Of a stretch of DNA of 64,000 bases, positions 1 to 9,356 are shown piece by piece. This DNA is from Rhodospirillales bacterium (GTDB lineage Bacteria > Pseudomonadota > Alphaproteobacteria > Rhodospirillales > Shumkoniaceae), in the NCBI GenBank assembly GCA_014859895.1, contig JACZKS010000009.1, positions 1 to 64,000 of the forward strand, given 5' to 3'. How positions within the stretch are numbered: the stretch's first letter is position 1; the number at the start of each line of letters is the position of its first letter. Below the pieces are notes generated by a model. It was given only the letters and a program-made list of their open reading frames with translations. It ran no database searches and was not told the origin of the DNA. A program made the translations under genes and the position numbers.

Positions 1-171
1 GTTGGCCCCCAGAACGCAGATCCACACAAACAGCAACTGCGCCATGTCAACCGACCAGATGATCGGATGCCCATACCAGCGGCCCAGCGAGGCCACAATC
101 ACCAGCACAACGCAAATCGCCAGGAGGACGCGCGAAATCGCTTCCTCGGCCTTGCGGTACTTCTCTACCAT
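1..171 (-). CDS. TRAP transporter small permease (DctQ), partial at the window edge
   Basis: Reading the minus strand from ATG 171 gives 57 residues of a membrane protein running off the left edge. It begins MVEKYRKAEE, has a hydrophobic segment (LLAICVVLVIVASLGRW) and then the typical small-permease pattern of a Trp followed by an acidic residue and FVWI (IIWSVDMAQLLFVWI). This matches the first half of DctQ proteins, the four-helix small subunit of TRAP transporters in the inner membrane. It lies 93 bp downstream of the DctP gene (265-1245) on the same strand, so the large permease DctM is expected beyond the left edge. The family assignment rests on context plus the helix pattern. Confidence 0.8.
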   Translation of the reverse strand, partial: MVEKYRKAEEAISRVLLAICVVLVIVASLGRWYGHPIIWSVDMAQLLFVWICVLGAN

Positions 172-264
172 GCCTGTCTCCGGACGCCTGTATTGTAGAA
201 GTCGCGCCGGGGCGGAGGTCCGACAGCGAGGTCGAACCGCCGAACCACCGCACCCGGGATTTTA

Positions 265-1245
265 TTACTTCCGTCCGAGGACGCCGTCGACCTGCGCCTT
301 GAGGTCGTTCAGGTCGAGCTTGTCGTAGACAACCTTGGAAGCATCCTTGAAGGGCTTGAGATCAGGCGTGGCAAAGGCAACGCCGGCCTCTTGCATCTTC
401 TGCTTGTAGCCGGCGATCGAGTCCATCGTTCCGTGGGATGCCATGTCTCCCGCCTTCAACGCCTCCTCGCGGAGAGCTTTGCGGTGTTTCTCGGGCAGCG
501 AGTCGAACCATGCGGCACCGGTCACTAGGCCGGTGATAAGGAAGAAGTGGCCGGTCTCGGTGACGTTCTTCACCACCTCATAGAGCCTGGCGCCATGAAC
601 GGCCGGAAGCTGGGCCTCGGCGCCGTCGATGACCTTCTGCTGGAGAGCGGAATAAACCTCGGTCCAGCCCATCGGGGTCGGCGTCGCGCCGATGGCGCGG
701 ATGGTTTCCATCCACACCGGCGCCCCCGGCGTGCGCATGCGGATGCCGGCCAGGTCGGCCGGGACCTTGATCGGCTTGTTGGTCAGCAGGTGGCGCGAAC
801 CCTGATACCAGTTGAACGACAGGATCTGATGGCCGGACGCCTTGCGCAGCTTCTCGACCCACCCTTCGAACATCGGCGAAGTGACGACCTTGCGGGCCTC
901 TTCGTAGGTGTCGACGATGTAGGGGGCGGCCAGAATGCCCAATTCCTTGGTGAACAGCGCGAGTCGGCCGCCGTCGACGATGACCGCCACGTTGGCGCCG
1001 GCGCGAGCCTGTTCGAGGACGTCTTCGTCCTTGCCCAGCTGCGAGCCGGGGAACAGGCGGATTTCCACCTCGCCGTTGGTGGCCTTGGCGACGCCCTGCT
1101 GGAAGGATTCCAGACCCTTGTAGGTGGGGTCGTCGGTGGTCAGCGCCGTGTTGACGCCGAGCGTCCAATTGGCGGCGAAAGCGCCGCCGACCGAAAGCAG
1201 GGTGGAAACGGTTGCCAGCGCAACCGCCTTGGTAAAGGTTCTCAT
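265..1245 (-). CDS. TRAP transporter substrate-binding protein (DctP family)
   Basis: A 326-residue periplasmic solute-binding protein that should deliver an organic acid to the DctQM permease encoded downstream. An N-terminal signal peptide with cleavage near Ala24 (GGAFA-A) precedes the mature domain. The family signature region GIRMRTPGAPVW (about 168-178) carries the Arg that salt-bridges the substrate carboxylate in characterised TRAP binding proteins. ATG 1245 is preferred over upstream starts because a GAGGAGG ribosome site sits just before it and the signal peptide begins there. The gene is divergent from the hydantoinase unit, so the substrate could be a related carbamoyl or ureido acid. 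That link is only inference. Confidence 0.93.
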   Translation of the reverse strand: MRTFTKAVALATVSTLLSVGGAFAANWTLGVNTALTTDDPTYKGLESFQQGVAKATNGEVEIRLFPGSQLGKDEDVLEQARAGANVAVIVDGGRLALFTKELGILAAPYIVDTYEEARKVVTSPMFEGWVEKLRKASGHQILSFNWYQGSRHLLTNKPIKVPADLAGIRMRTPGAPVWMETIRAIGATPTPMGWTEVYSALQQKVIDGAEAQLPAVHGARLYEVVKNVTETGHFFLITGLVTGAAWFDSLPEKHRKALREEALKAGDMASHGTMDSIAGYKQKMQEAGVAFATPDLKPFKDASKVVYDKLDLNDLKAQVDGVLGRK

Positions 1246-1407
1246 GAAGCCTCCTCGTCTTTTCGGGGCCCCGGAAAAGCACGGAACCGGCCCACTCGCC
1301 CGTTTCCTCTTCCCGTTGCCGATGTGATCCAACCCGGTCGGGCCAGGCGGACGCGCGCCGCCGCTAACCCGTTGTCGCATGGTTCGTCCATGCGGGTTGC
1401 ACACTAC

Positions 1408-1419
1408 CATACAAGTATG
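1408..1419. promoter_or_regulatory. Small palindrome upstream of the TRAP operon (possible operator)
   Basis: CATAC-AA-GTATG is a perfect 5-bp inverted repeat in the 253-bp divergent region between the TRAP binding protein (start 1245) and the small membrane protein (start 1499). Its size and base content resemble GntR-type half sites, but no regulator gene lies next to it in the window, and short palindromes occur by chance. Confidence 0.3.
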
Positions 1420-1498
1420 CACCGATCAAGCCGGTGACGACGGGACTCCCCGCCAGCCGGCAAACTCCCTATGTTGTCGGAAGGGAAATGGGGGGACG

Positions 1499-1699
1499 AT
1501 GCGCACACATTTCTTTCTGGGCCTGCTGGTGGTGGCCGCATTGATTTTGGGCCCGATCTGGCTGTGGTCGGCCTTCGATCTTGAAGGCACCCCCTGGGGA
1601 AGCTGGATGCGCCTGCCCATCTTCATTGGCGTCGGGCTGGGCGGCTATCTACTGTGGAGCATCGTCATGCGCGCCCTGCTGGGCCGCGAGGGCAACTGA
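1499..1699 (+). CDS. Small two-helix membrane protein, function unknown
   Basis: A 66-residue protein starting at ATG 1499 (MRTHFFLGLL), with AAATGGGGGG just upstream as a purine-rich ribosome site. It has two hydrophobic stretches, about residues 5-22 and 38-58, separated by a short loop (FDLEGTPWGSW), and a basic C-terminus (RALLGREGN). It ends 23 bp before the hydantoinase gene and is probably co-transcribed with it. I do not recognise a family. The size and topology would fit a permease accessory protein or an orphan membrane peptide. The gene call is supported by start-site quality, codon bias and spacing rather than by homology. Confidence 0.6.
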   Translation: MRTHFFLGLLVVAALILGPIWLWSAFDLEGTPWGSWMRLPIFIGVGLGGYLLWSIVMRALLGREGN

Positions 1700-1722
1700 T
1701 CCGGCCGTATTGGAGGAGATGA

Positions 1723-3129
1723 ATGAGTACACTGATCAAGAACGGACGGATCGTCACCGCCGCCGACGACTTCGTGGCCGACGTCCTTATCGAGGACGGC
1801 CGCATCGCCGCCATCGGCCACAACCTGGCCGCCGGCAACGGCCTCGAAACCCATGACGCCGGCGGCCTGTTGGTCCTGCCCGGCGGCATCGACGTCCATA
1901 CCCATCTCGACTCGGAGTCGGCCACCTCCCATACGGTCGACACTTTCGCTTCCGGCGGCAGGGCGGCCGCCTTCGGCGGCACTACGACGGTCGTCGACTT
2001 CTGCAACCAGATCCGCGGCGGCAGCCTGCTGGCCGGCTTCGAGGCATGGCGGCGGCGGGCCGAGTGCACGCCCATCGACGTCGGCGCCCACATGATCGTC
2101 GTCGATTTCGGCCCCTCCACAGCCGCCGAGATGGAACGGCTGATGACTGGGGAAGGTGTTACCAGCTTCAAGTTGTTCACCGCCTATCCCGGCGCCCTGA
2201 TGGTCGACGACGGCACGCTGTTGCAGGCGATGCGGGCGGCTGGCCGCCATGGCGGCCAGATCAGCGTCCATTGCGAGAACGGCCACATCATCCAGATGCT
2301 GGTCGGAGAAGCCGTCGCCGCCGGCAACCTGGCGCCCCGCCACCACATGCTGACCCGCCCGCCGCTGGCCGAGGGCGAGGCGACCCAGCGGGTGATCGCC
2401 TTGGCCGAGGTGACCGGCACGCCGCTTTACATCGTCCATCTGTCGGCCCGTCAGTCCCTTGAAGCGGTCGCCGAGGCCCGGCGGCGTGGCCTCGCCGTCC
2501 ACGCCGAGACCTGCACGCACTATCTTTTTCTCACCGACGCCGAGTACGACCGGCCCGGATTCGAGGGAGCCAAGGTCATCATGAGCCCGCCCTTGCGCGC
2601 CGCCGAGCACGTCGAGGCGCTGTGGCGGGGCATTGCGGCGGGCGACCTGTCGGTGGTCTCCACCGACCACTGCCCCTACACCTTCGCGGCCGAACCTTAT
2701 GGCGCCAAGCATTCCAAGCGGGCGGGCGGCGAGGCCTTTCACAAGGTGCCCAACGGCGCGCCGGGCATCGAGGAGCGCCTGCACGTCCTTTACAGCGGGG
2801 GCGTCGCCACCGGCCGGCTGTCGGCGAGCCGCTTCGTCGAGCTGACCGCCACGGCGCCGGCCAAGCTGTTCGGCCTCTACCCGAAGAAGGGCACCATCGC
2901 CGTCGGGTCGGACGCCGACCTCGTGCTGCTCGACCCCGAGGCGCGCTGGACGATCCGCGCCGCCGACGGCCACGGCCGCATGGACTACTCGCTGTTCGAG
3001 GGCTTCGAGGCGACGGGACGCATCAAGAAGGTGTTCCTGCGCGGCGAAATGATCGTCGAGGGCGATACCTGGCTCGGCCGCGAGGGTGGCGGTCAGTTTA
3101 TCGCACGAGGACCGTCGGGAAGCCTGTAA
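1723..3129 (+). CDS. hydA: Dihydropyrimidinase / D-hydantoinase
   Basis: A 468-residue cyclic amidohydrolase that opens dihydropyrimidine or hydantoin rings to N-carbamoyl amino acids. All metal-site residues are visible: H59 and H61 (HTHLD), K150 (SFKLFTAYP, the carboxylated lysine, at exactly the position used in D-hydantoinases), H183 (HCENG), H239 (IVHLSA) and D315 (STDHCPY). Length is normal for the family. ATG 1723 follows GGAGGAGATGA. It lies 23 bp after the small membrane protein and converges on the UPF0182 gene. No carbamoylase (beta-ureidopropionase) is present nearby, so the product fate is not encoded here. Whether the natural substrate is dihydrouracil or a hydantoin is unresolved. 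Confidence 0.92.
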   Translation: MSTLIKNGRIVTAADDFVADVLIEDGRIAAIGHNLAAGNGLETHDAGGLLVLPGGIDVHTHLDSESATSHTVDTFASGGRAAAFGGTTTVVDFCNQIRGGSLLAGFEAWRRRAECTPIDVGAHMIVVDFGPSTAAEMERLMTGEGVTSFKLFTAYPGALMVDDGTLLQAMRAAGRHGGQISVHCENGHIIQMLVGEAVAAGNLAPRHHMLTRPPLAEGEATQRVIALAEVTGTPLYIVHLSARQSLEAVAEARRRGLAVHAETCTHYLFLTDAEYDRPGFEGAKVIMSPPLRAAEHVEALWRGIAAGDLSVVSTDHCPYTFAAEPYGAKHSKRAGGEAFHKVPNGAPGIEERLHVLYSGGVATGRLSASRFVELTATAPAKLFGLYPKKGTIAVGSDADLVLLDPEARWTIRAADGHGRMDYSLFEGFEATGRIKKVFLRGEMIVEGDTWLGREGGGQFIARGPSGSL

Positions 3130-3157
3130 CGGAGCGTGGGTGAAACGCCGGCGACGC

Positions 3158-5878
3158 CTACTCCTCGCCCAACGCCCGCCTGACCTCCTCCATGGCGGCG
3201 CCGAAGGCGCGCCAGTCGCCGCGTTTCATGGCGGCGTCCGCCCGCTGGACAGCGTCGCGGGCGCGACTGAGCACGTCGCCGCTCACCCATGGCGGATCCG
3301 CACCCTCGTCCAAATCGAGGTCGGACGCCTCCGACGCCGTCTGCGGGCGCCGTGCGCCGAAGACGGCGGCCAGCGCCTCGTGGAGGGTCGGCTCCATGGA
3401 GACCTTGCCGCCATAGGCGACGATGACCCGTTTGAGCTGCGGTACGTCGCTGGTTTCGGCGATCAGGTAGACCGGCTCGACGTAAAGGATGGCGTGATTG
3501 ACCGGGATCACCATGATGTTGCCGCGGATCACCCGCGAGCCACGCTGGTCCCACAGGCTGCGCTGCCGGGCAATGACGGTATCCTGGTCGATCAGCGCCT
3601 CGATCTGCAAAGGACCGTAGATCAGCCGCTCCTTGGGAAACTTGTAGACAACGAGATCGCCGTAGCCGGGGAAGTCGGCGCGCGCCGCCATCCAGGCGAT
3701 CATGTTGTCCTTGTCGTGCGGGGTAAGCGGGATCATCAGCAAGAACTGCAACTGGGCTTCGCCGGGCAGGCGCATCAGGATGTAGTAAGGCTGCATCGGC
3801 CCCAGCTTGCCGCCGTATTTTTCGTTGGCCAGTGCCCACAGATCCTCGTTGTTGTAGAAAACCTGCGGGTTCTGCATGTGGTAGCGCCTGTATTTGTGCA
3901 CCTGCATGGAGAACAGGTCCTGCGGATAGCGCAGATGCGCCTTGAGGTCGGGCGTAATGGCCGAAAGCGGCTTGAACAGCCCAGGAAACGCCGTCCGATA
4001 GGCCCGCAGGATTGGATCGGCCTCGTCGGCCACGTAGAAGTCGACGCTGCCTTCATAGGCGTCGATCACCACCTTCACCGAATTGCGGATGTAGTTGACG
4101 GTGCTGTCCCTCGAATCCGAATAAGGAAAAGTGCGGGCCACCGTATAGGCGTCCTGAACCCAGAAGAGCCTGCCGTCGCTGACCACCAGGTAGGGATCGG
4201 AATCAAGCGCCAGGAAAGGGGCGATCTTGGCCACCCGTTCGGCCACCCGCCGCCACAGCAGGATGCGGCTTTCCGGCGTGACGTAAGATGAGATCAGGAT
4301 GTTGACGTCGAAGCGGTTCCAGGCGAACAGCATGCGCCGCCACCAGGACGACAGCGGCACCCCGCCCGTTCCCTGGTAGCGGGCATAGACGTTGTCGTCG
4401 CCGCGCGGATAGTCGAATTCCTCGATCCCGGTGTTGACCAAGCGATAGCCACCCATCGCCTCGCCGAAATAGATGGCCGGCCGTTCGACCCTGAGCCCTC
4501 CCGAGGCCGCCGGCGGCAGATCCTTGATCACCAGTTTGGGCAACCCCTCGCCGACGGCATCCTCGTGCGCCGCCAGGCTCATCGCCAGGCCGTAGCCGTG
4601 GGTGTACTGGAGGATGCGATTGACCCAGGTGTTGGACTGGCCAGGCAACCGATCGCCCAATTCGCGCGCCGCCAGCAGCACCTGACGCAGCCGGCCGTCG
4701 ATGACGTAGCGGTCGACGTCGATGTTATAGAATTCGTAGTAGAGGCGGATTTCCTGCATCTGCCGGTAGGTCTGGTGCAACGGCCGCCAGTCCCACAGGC
4801 GGATATTGTCGAGCGTATCGGTATTGGCCAGCGCCTCGTCGTAGGTCAGTTCGGTCACCGCCGGATAGGATCGCTCTTCCACCCGTTCCAGGCCGAACCC
4901 CTGGCGGGTGAAGGCGATGCTGTGGCGAAGGTAGGGCGTCTCCAGTTCCAATTCATTGGGCCTGACGACGAACTGCTGGAACAGCGAGGGCAGCGCCAGA
5001 AGAACGACGGCGGCGATCAGCACATAGCTGCCGACACCCAGCAGCGGCCATTGCATCCTGTTCCTTGCCGCCCCCGCCAGGATGACGCCGATGAGGGCGA
5101 CCGACGCCCCCGCCATGACGGCAAGCACCGGCAGCACGATGGTCACGTCGGTATAGCCGGGGCCAAACACCGTGCCGCCGGATTCATGGAGCAGATGGAA
5201 ACGGTCGAGGTAGTAGCCGCCGCCCCAGGCCAGGAAGAACAGCGCCGCGTTGGGGGCAAGGTTGCGCAAGAGCCGACGCCGCACCGCTTCGTCCAACGTT
5301 TTCCAGGCCCGCAGCATGTCGTACTGGTGGTAGGCGAGGAGGTGACCGCCAAGCCCGATGGCACTCACCCCGACCAGGGTGTTCTGGCAGTTTTCGAGAA
5401 ACGGCAGGACGAAGACATAGAACCCCGCATCGCGCCCGAGCACCGGTTCGGCCCGGCCGAACGGCTGGACAAACCGCAGGCGCAGGAAGTCGTCCCACAT
5501 TCCGGCGACGACCATCGCCACCACCGCGGCTCCCAGGAACGGGATCAAAAGGGTGGCCGCTCCCATTACCCAATCCGGCATCTGGCCGGCCACCATCCGT
5601 GGCGTCCACGGCCCGCCTATTGCGGCCCGGCTTTCGGAAACGGCGCGACGCACCGCCCGGACGTTGGCCCAAAAATACAGGAACACCGGCACCAAGGCGG
5701 CTAAGAAAAGACCGACCTGGGTCAGCCGAATACGCCAAAAGACCTCGGCATAGCCGCGTTCGCGCATCCACAGCCACTCGACCGTCCAGCCGAGTAATCC
5801 AATGACCAGAAGGAGAGAAAGGAGCAGGACCGCAGCGACGAACCAGGTACCGGAGCCGCGTCGCCAGGATATCGGCAT
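3158..5878 (-). CDS. UPF0182 family large membrane protein
   Basis: A very large membrane protein (906 residues from ATG 5878) with about seven hydrophobic segments in its first third (for example WFVAAVLLLSLLLVIGLLGW, VGLFLAALVPVFLYFWANV, AATLLIPFLGAAVVAMVVAG), then a long extracytoplasmic region with conserved blocks such as DNVYARYQGTGGVPLSSWWRR and NRFDVNILIS. This is the UPF0182 architecture, found in cyanobacteria, actinobacteria and some proteobacteria, with no established function. ATG 5878 has GGGAGG six bases upstream. ATG 5899 and 5968 are in frame but less well supported. The C-terminus is acidic and Glu-rich. It converges with the hydantoinase gene 28 bp away and appears to be transcribed alone. 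Confidence 0.9.
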   Translation of the reverse strand: MPISWRRGSGTWFVAAVLLLSLLLVIGLLGWTVEWLWMRERGYAEVFWRIRLTQVGLFLAALVPVFLYFWANVRAVRRAVSESRAAIGGPWTPRMVAGQMPDWVMGAATLLIPFLGAAVVAMVVAGMWDDFLRLRFVQPFGRAEPVLGRDAGFYVFVLPFLENCQNTLVGVSAIGLGGHLLAYHQYDMLRAWKTLDEAVRRRLLRNLAPNAALFFLAWGGGYYLDRFHLLHESGGTVFGPGYTDVTIVLPVLAVMAGASVALIGVILAGAARNRMQWPLLGVGSYVLIAAVVLLALPSLFQQFVVRPNELELETPYLRHSIAFTRQGFGLERVEERSYPAVTELTYDEALANTDTLDNIRLWDWRPLHQTYRQMQEIRLYYEFYNIDVDRYVIDGRLRQVLLAARELGDRLPGQSNTWVNRILQYTHGYGLAMSLAAHEDAVGEGLPKLVIKDLPPAASGGLRVERPAIYFGEAMGGYRLVNTGIEEFDYPRGDDNVYARYQGTGGVPLSSWWRRMLFAWNRFDVNILISSYVTPESRILLWRRVAERVAKIAPFLALDSDPYLVVSDGRLFWVQDAYTVARTFPYSDSRDSTVNYIRNSVKVVIDAYEGSVDFYVADEADPILRAYRTAFPGLFKPLSAITPDLKAHLRYPQDLFSMQVHKYRRYHMQNPQVFYNNEDLWALANEKYGGKLGPMQPYYILMRLPGEAQLQFLLMIPLTPHDKDNMIAWMAARADFPGYGDLVVYKFPKERLIYGPLQIEALIDQDTVIARQRSLWDQRGSRVIRGNIMVIPVNHAILYVEPVYLIAETSDVPQLKRVIVAYGGKVSMEPTLHEALAAVFGARRPQTASEASDLDLDEGADPPWVSGDVLSRARDAVQRADAAMKRGDWRAFGAAMEEVRRALGEE

Positions 5879-6122
5879 GGTCACCCTCCCGGAACGCATG
5901 GGCGTTCCCTTGGCCGGAACCGGTGGACATTGCGGATCGCACGAAAATCCTAGCATATCCGCACCCACCGTGCCACGACGCTAGGCGCGGCGCCACTATG
6001 ACGGGATTGGAGCGACGGTCGGCTTCCTACGCCAAAAGGTTGGCGCCGAGTTCCGGCTGTCGCGGCCGCCGCTCAGGAAGGAGGCGCCGACGACCGTCTG
6101 ATACCGACGGCAATCGTCGCAT

Positions 6123-7385
6123 TCATTCGGCAACGTTGCCGGCGGTGGCGGACTCACCCTCCAGCACCTGGGCCAGACGGCCCCGCCGGGGATACATCAC
6201 CATCGCGGCCACCAGGCAGAGCACACCGCCCAACGCCACCGGCGGCCCGAATCCCCAGTATTCCGCCAGCCACCCCATGACGAAGGCGCCGATGGCCGGC
6301 CCGCCCCGGAAGATGATGCCCCAGATGCCAAGCACGCGCCCGCGCATGTGGCGGGCCACCGCCGTCTGGATGAGCGTCTGGGTACCCGTGCCGTTGATCA
6401 CCATGGCGCCCCCCGCCGCCGCCATCAGCAAGGCGCCGAGCCAGAACCAGCCGGTCAGCGCGAAGGCCGTGCTGAGCACGCCGATAACGGCGAAACTGCC
6501 CAGCGTGATGGCGGTCAGGCCCCTGACCCCGCCCCGCTGGGCCAGCCACAGGCCAGCGACGATGGCACCGATGCCGACCGCCGAGGTCAGGATCGCCAAG
6601 CCCCCGGCCCCACGTCCGAATACGGCGTCGGCGAATCCCGGCAGCAATTCGAAGATCGGCCTGGCCAGCAACGACCCGATGACCGCAAGCATCAGCATCG
6701 GGCCGATGGCGGCGTGGCTGAAGGCATAGCGCGCGCCCTCGGCGAGGTCCGCCATCATGCCGTGCCGCGGCGCCCGTTCCTCTACCGCCAGGCGGACCCG
6801 CCAGAAGGTGGCGGCGGAAATGACGTGGCCGACGGCGGCAAGCGCGAAGGCGACGAAGGTCCCGGCCGAAGTGATGAGCACGCCGGCGATGGCCGGCCCG
6901 ACGAAACGGGCGAGATTGAAGACGACGGAGTTGATGGCGACCGCCGAGCCCAGATGCTCCGGCCTGACCAGGCTGGACACGATGGCCAGGCGGGCCGGCT
7001 GCTGGATGCCGGTGACCGTGCCTCCGAACAGTGTCAGGGCGAATACCACCTCGATGGTGGCGATCCCGAAGTAGACGAGAGCGGCCAGGACCACCGCCTG
7101 AATGGCGCTGAGCACCCGGCAGATGATGATGATGCGCTGCTGGTTCAGACGGTCGGCGAAAACGCCGGCGAAGGGGCCAACCAGGATGACCGGGAACAGA
7201 TCGGCGAAGGCCACGGCGCCCAACCAGAACCCCGACTGGGTCATATCCCAGGCCAGCCAGCCCACCGCCAGACGTTGCACCCACAGGCCGATCAGCGATA
7301 CCGAGTTGCCGTAGGTGAACACCGCGAAGGCACGGTTGGAGAACACGCCGAGAATGACCGACGAGCGGGTAAGCAGATTTCCCAT
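6123..7385 (-). CDS. MFS transporter (enterobactin-exporter/MFS_3-like)
   Basis: A 420-residue protein with 12 predicted membrane segments. The start NRAFAVFTYGNSVSLIGLWVQ and the motif WLAWDMTQSGFWLGAVAFADLFP, followed by VGPFAGVFADRLNQQRIII (the loop 2-3 MFS motif), are typical of the EntS/MFS_3 group of exporters. It most likely exports a small molecule by proton antiport, but the substrate is unknown. ATG 7385 has no strong ribosome site, so the exact start is uncertain. Genes for a Gfo/Idh/MocA oxidoreductase and an SDR lie immediately upstream on the same strand, 96 and about 1100 bp away, and may share a transcript. Confidence 0.85.
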   Translation of the reverse strand: MGNLLTRSSVILGVFSNRAFAVFTYGNSVSLIGLWVQRLAVGWLAWDMTQSGFWLGAVAFADLFPVILVGPFAGVFADRLNQQRIIIICRVLSAIQAVVLAALVYFGIATIEVVFALTLFGGTVTGIQQPARLAIVSSLVRPEHLGSAVAINSVVFNLARFVGPAIAGVLITSAGTFVAFALAAVGHVISAATFWRVRLAVEERAPRHGMMADLAEGARYAFSHAAIGPMLMLAVIGSLLARPIFELLPGFADAVFGRGAGGLAILTSAVGIGAIVAGLWLAQRGGVRGLTAITLGSFAVIGVLSTAFALTGWFWLGALLMAAAGGAMVINGTGTQTLIQTAVARHMRGRVLGIWGIIFRGGPAIGAFVMGWLAEYWGFGPPVALGGVLCLVAAMVMYPRRGRLAQVLEGESATAGNVAE

Positions 7386-7481
7386 GCCGACTTTGGGTCC
7401 GGTTGCTGGCGACCCGGCCTCCGCCCCAGGATTGAAGGGGTGGCGACAACCGGCGGCGCCAGAGTGAAGGAGCGTCGGTCC

Positions 7482-8468
7482 CTAATTAGTCCTCTTGCCG
7501 AAAACCTGCAACACGATGTCGATGACGCGGGTGGTGCGGATGCCCGACTCTCCGGTGCTCGGGCACTCGCCGCGGCCCAACAGGTGGTCGACCACCGTCT
7601 GGATGAGCGGCTGATGGACATGCGGCGGGAAGCCGATGGCATGCTCCGTCACGCCGTCGGCGGTCGTGACCATCACCGGATGGGGCGCGTAGAAAGAGAA
7701 CGCCACCTCGCCCTTGGTGCCGGCGATGCGGGTCTGCTCGAAAGCGCGGTGCGCGGTGAAACACCATTCGCCGCTGCCGTGCACGCCGTTCTCGAAGGTG
7801 AAGGCGGCGCTGACAAGATCCTCGGCCGCATAAAGTCCGGCACGGTTGGCAGCGTACCCAGCCACCTCGACGACGGGCCCGAACAGATAATCCAGGAAAT
7901 CGAAGGCGTGGCAGCCGATGTCGACGAAAATACCGCCGCCGCCCACCGCCGGATCGACCCGCCAGTTAAGGGCGCCGCCGGGGCCGGGCTGGACCGGGGG
8001 CTCGAAGTGGCCGATGTGAACGGTGCGGGGCGTGCCGATGGTCCCCGCGTCGATCACCTGCTTCACTTTAAGGAAATGCGGCATGGCCCGCCGGTAATAG
8101 GCGACGAAAAGGGGCACGCCGGCGGCCCGGAAGGCCTCGACGATCGCCGCCCCTTCCTCGTAGTGCGGGGCAATCGGCTTCTCGACCAAGGCGGGCTTGC
8201 CGGCAGCCGCGCACATCAGCGCGTAGTCCTTATGGGCATTGGGCGGCGTCGCGATGTAGACGGCGTCCACCTCGGGGTGGCCGATCAGTTCGGCGGCGTC
8301 GTCGGTCCACCGGGCCACACCATGGCGCCGGGCATAATCACGGGCCAGTTCGCCGTTGCGCCGCATGACCATGGTCAACTCGCTATCCCTGGCCTTCTGG
8401 AAGCCCGGGCCGCTCTTGACTTCGGTCACATCGCCGCAGCCGACGATCCCCCACCGAATCTTCTTCAT
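7482..8468 (-). CDS. Gfo/Idh/MocA family NAD(P)-dependent oxidoreductase
   Basis: A 328-residue soluble dehydrogenase. The N-terminal Rossmann motif IVGCGDVTEV is followed by the family block VDAVYIATPPNAHKDYA and the catalytic-lysine motif EKPIA (PALVEKPIAPHYE). The C-terminal alpha/beta domain contains GGGIFVDIGCHAFDFLDYLFG, the GxxxDxGxHxxD signature of sugar or inositol dehydrogenases in this family. It probably oxidises or reduces a cyclic sugar or polyol. It lies 29 bp downstream of an SDR gene on the same strand, consistent with a two-dehydrogenase sugar pathway. The substrate cannot be assigned. Confidence 0.9.
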   Translation of the reverse strand: MKKIRWGIVGCGDVTEVKSGPGFQKARDSELTMVMRRNGELARDYARRHGVARWTDDAAELIGHPEVDAVYIATPPNAHKDYALMCAAAGKPALVEKPIAPHYEEGAAIVEAFRAAGVPLFVAYYRRAMPHFLKVKQVIDAGTIGTPRTVHIGHFEPPVQPGPGGALNWRVDPAVGGGGIFVDIGCHAFDFLDYLFGPVVEVAGYAANRAGLYAAEDLVSAAFTFENGVHGSGEWCFTAHRAFEQTRIAGTKGEVAFSFYAPHPVMVTTADGVTEHAIGFPPHVHQPLIQTVVDHLLGRGECPSTGESGIRTTRVIDIVLQVFGKRTN

Positions 8469-8497
8469 GGTCCTTGCCTGCCTCTCATCTTCCCGAC

Positions 8498-9262
8498 TTA
8501 AGCGTTGATCGCGAAACCGCCATCCACATTGAGCGAATGGCCGGTGATGTAGGAAGCCCCTTCGGAGGCCAGAAAGACGGCCACCGATGCCACCTCACGG
8601 GGGTCAGCCCAGCGCCGGAGCGGAGTCCGCGACTCCACCCAGGTGGTGACTTCGGCATTGTCCTGCATGATCTGCGTCATGTCGGTGCGCGTAAAGCCGG
8701 GGCAGATGGCGTTGCAGGTGATCCCGTGTTCCCCCAGTTCGACGGCCAGCGCCTTGGTAAGGGCAGCGGCGCCGCCCTTGGAGGCGACATAGGCGGCGAT
8801 GCCCGGCCGGGCGATTTGCCCCATCATCGAAGCAACGACGATGATGCGGCCGCCGCGTTGACGGATCATCGGGCGGGCAGCTTCGCGCGCCAGGATGAAG
8901 TAGGAATTGAGGTTGACATCGAGAACGCGCTGGAAATCGGCGGTCGCGAATTCGGTCAGGGGGACGCGGTGGTTGATGCCGGCATTGGCGACAGCAATGT
9001 CGAGATGGCCGTGGCGTTCGACGGTTTGCTCGACGGCGCGCACGATGCCCGCTTCATCGCCGACGTCGAAGGCCGCCGCCGATCCCGCCAAGCCTTCGGC
9101 CGCCAACTCGGCAACACGCGCATCCAGCGCCTTGGCGTCGCGACCGTTGATCACGACGTGGGCGCCGGCCGCGGCCAAGGCACGGCTGATCGTCCATCCG
9201 ATTCCCCGCGATCCCCCGGTCACCAGGGCCACCTTGCCCGTCAACGCAAACGGCATTTCCAT
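8498..9262 (-). CDS. SDR family oxidoreductase (gluconate 5-dehydrogenase-like)
   Basis: A 254-residue classical short-chain dehydrogenase. It shows the cofactor motif TGGSRGIG, the NAG motif (ANAGINH), the active-site YxxxK (AAYVASKGGAA) and a C-terminal SLNVDGGFAIN. ATG 9262 is chosen because AAGGAGG lies six bases upstream; upstream in-frame starts lack this. The closest familiar activity by pattern is gluconate 5-dehydrogenase or another sugar-acid/keto-acid reductase, but SDR substrates cannot be read from motifs. It is divergent from the TRAP operon at 9624 across a 361-bp region with strong palindromes, so the two may be co-regulated. Confidence 0.88.
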   Translation of the reverse strand: MEMPFALTGKVALVTGGSRGIGWTISRALAAAGAHVVINGRDAKALDARVAELAAEGLAGSAAAFDVGDEAGIVRAVEQTVERHGHLDIAVANAGINHRVPLTEFATADFQRVLDVNLNSYFILAREAARPMIRQRGGRIIVVASMMGQIARPGIAAYVASKGGAAALTKALAVELGEHGITCNAICPGFTRTDMTQIMQDNAEVTTWVESRTPLRRWADPREVASVAVFLASEGASYITGHSLNVDGGFAINA

Positions 9263-9356
9263 TCCCTTCCTCCTTCCCGCCTCATCGGCTTTTCCCTGCG
9301 CGGCATCCGTGGCGGTGCCATCGCCAATCGCTGTTTTCGAGAATGACGGCAAAATT

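Noticed and set aside
6348-8501. A 717-residue open frame on the plus strand
   Set aside because: Runs antisense across two real genes (MFS transporter and Gfo/Idh/MocA) and their gap. Composition is Gly/Asp/His-rich with no membrane or enzyme motif.
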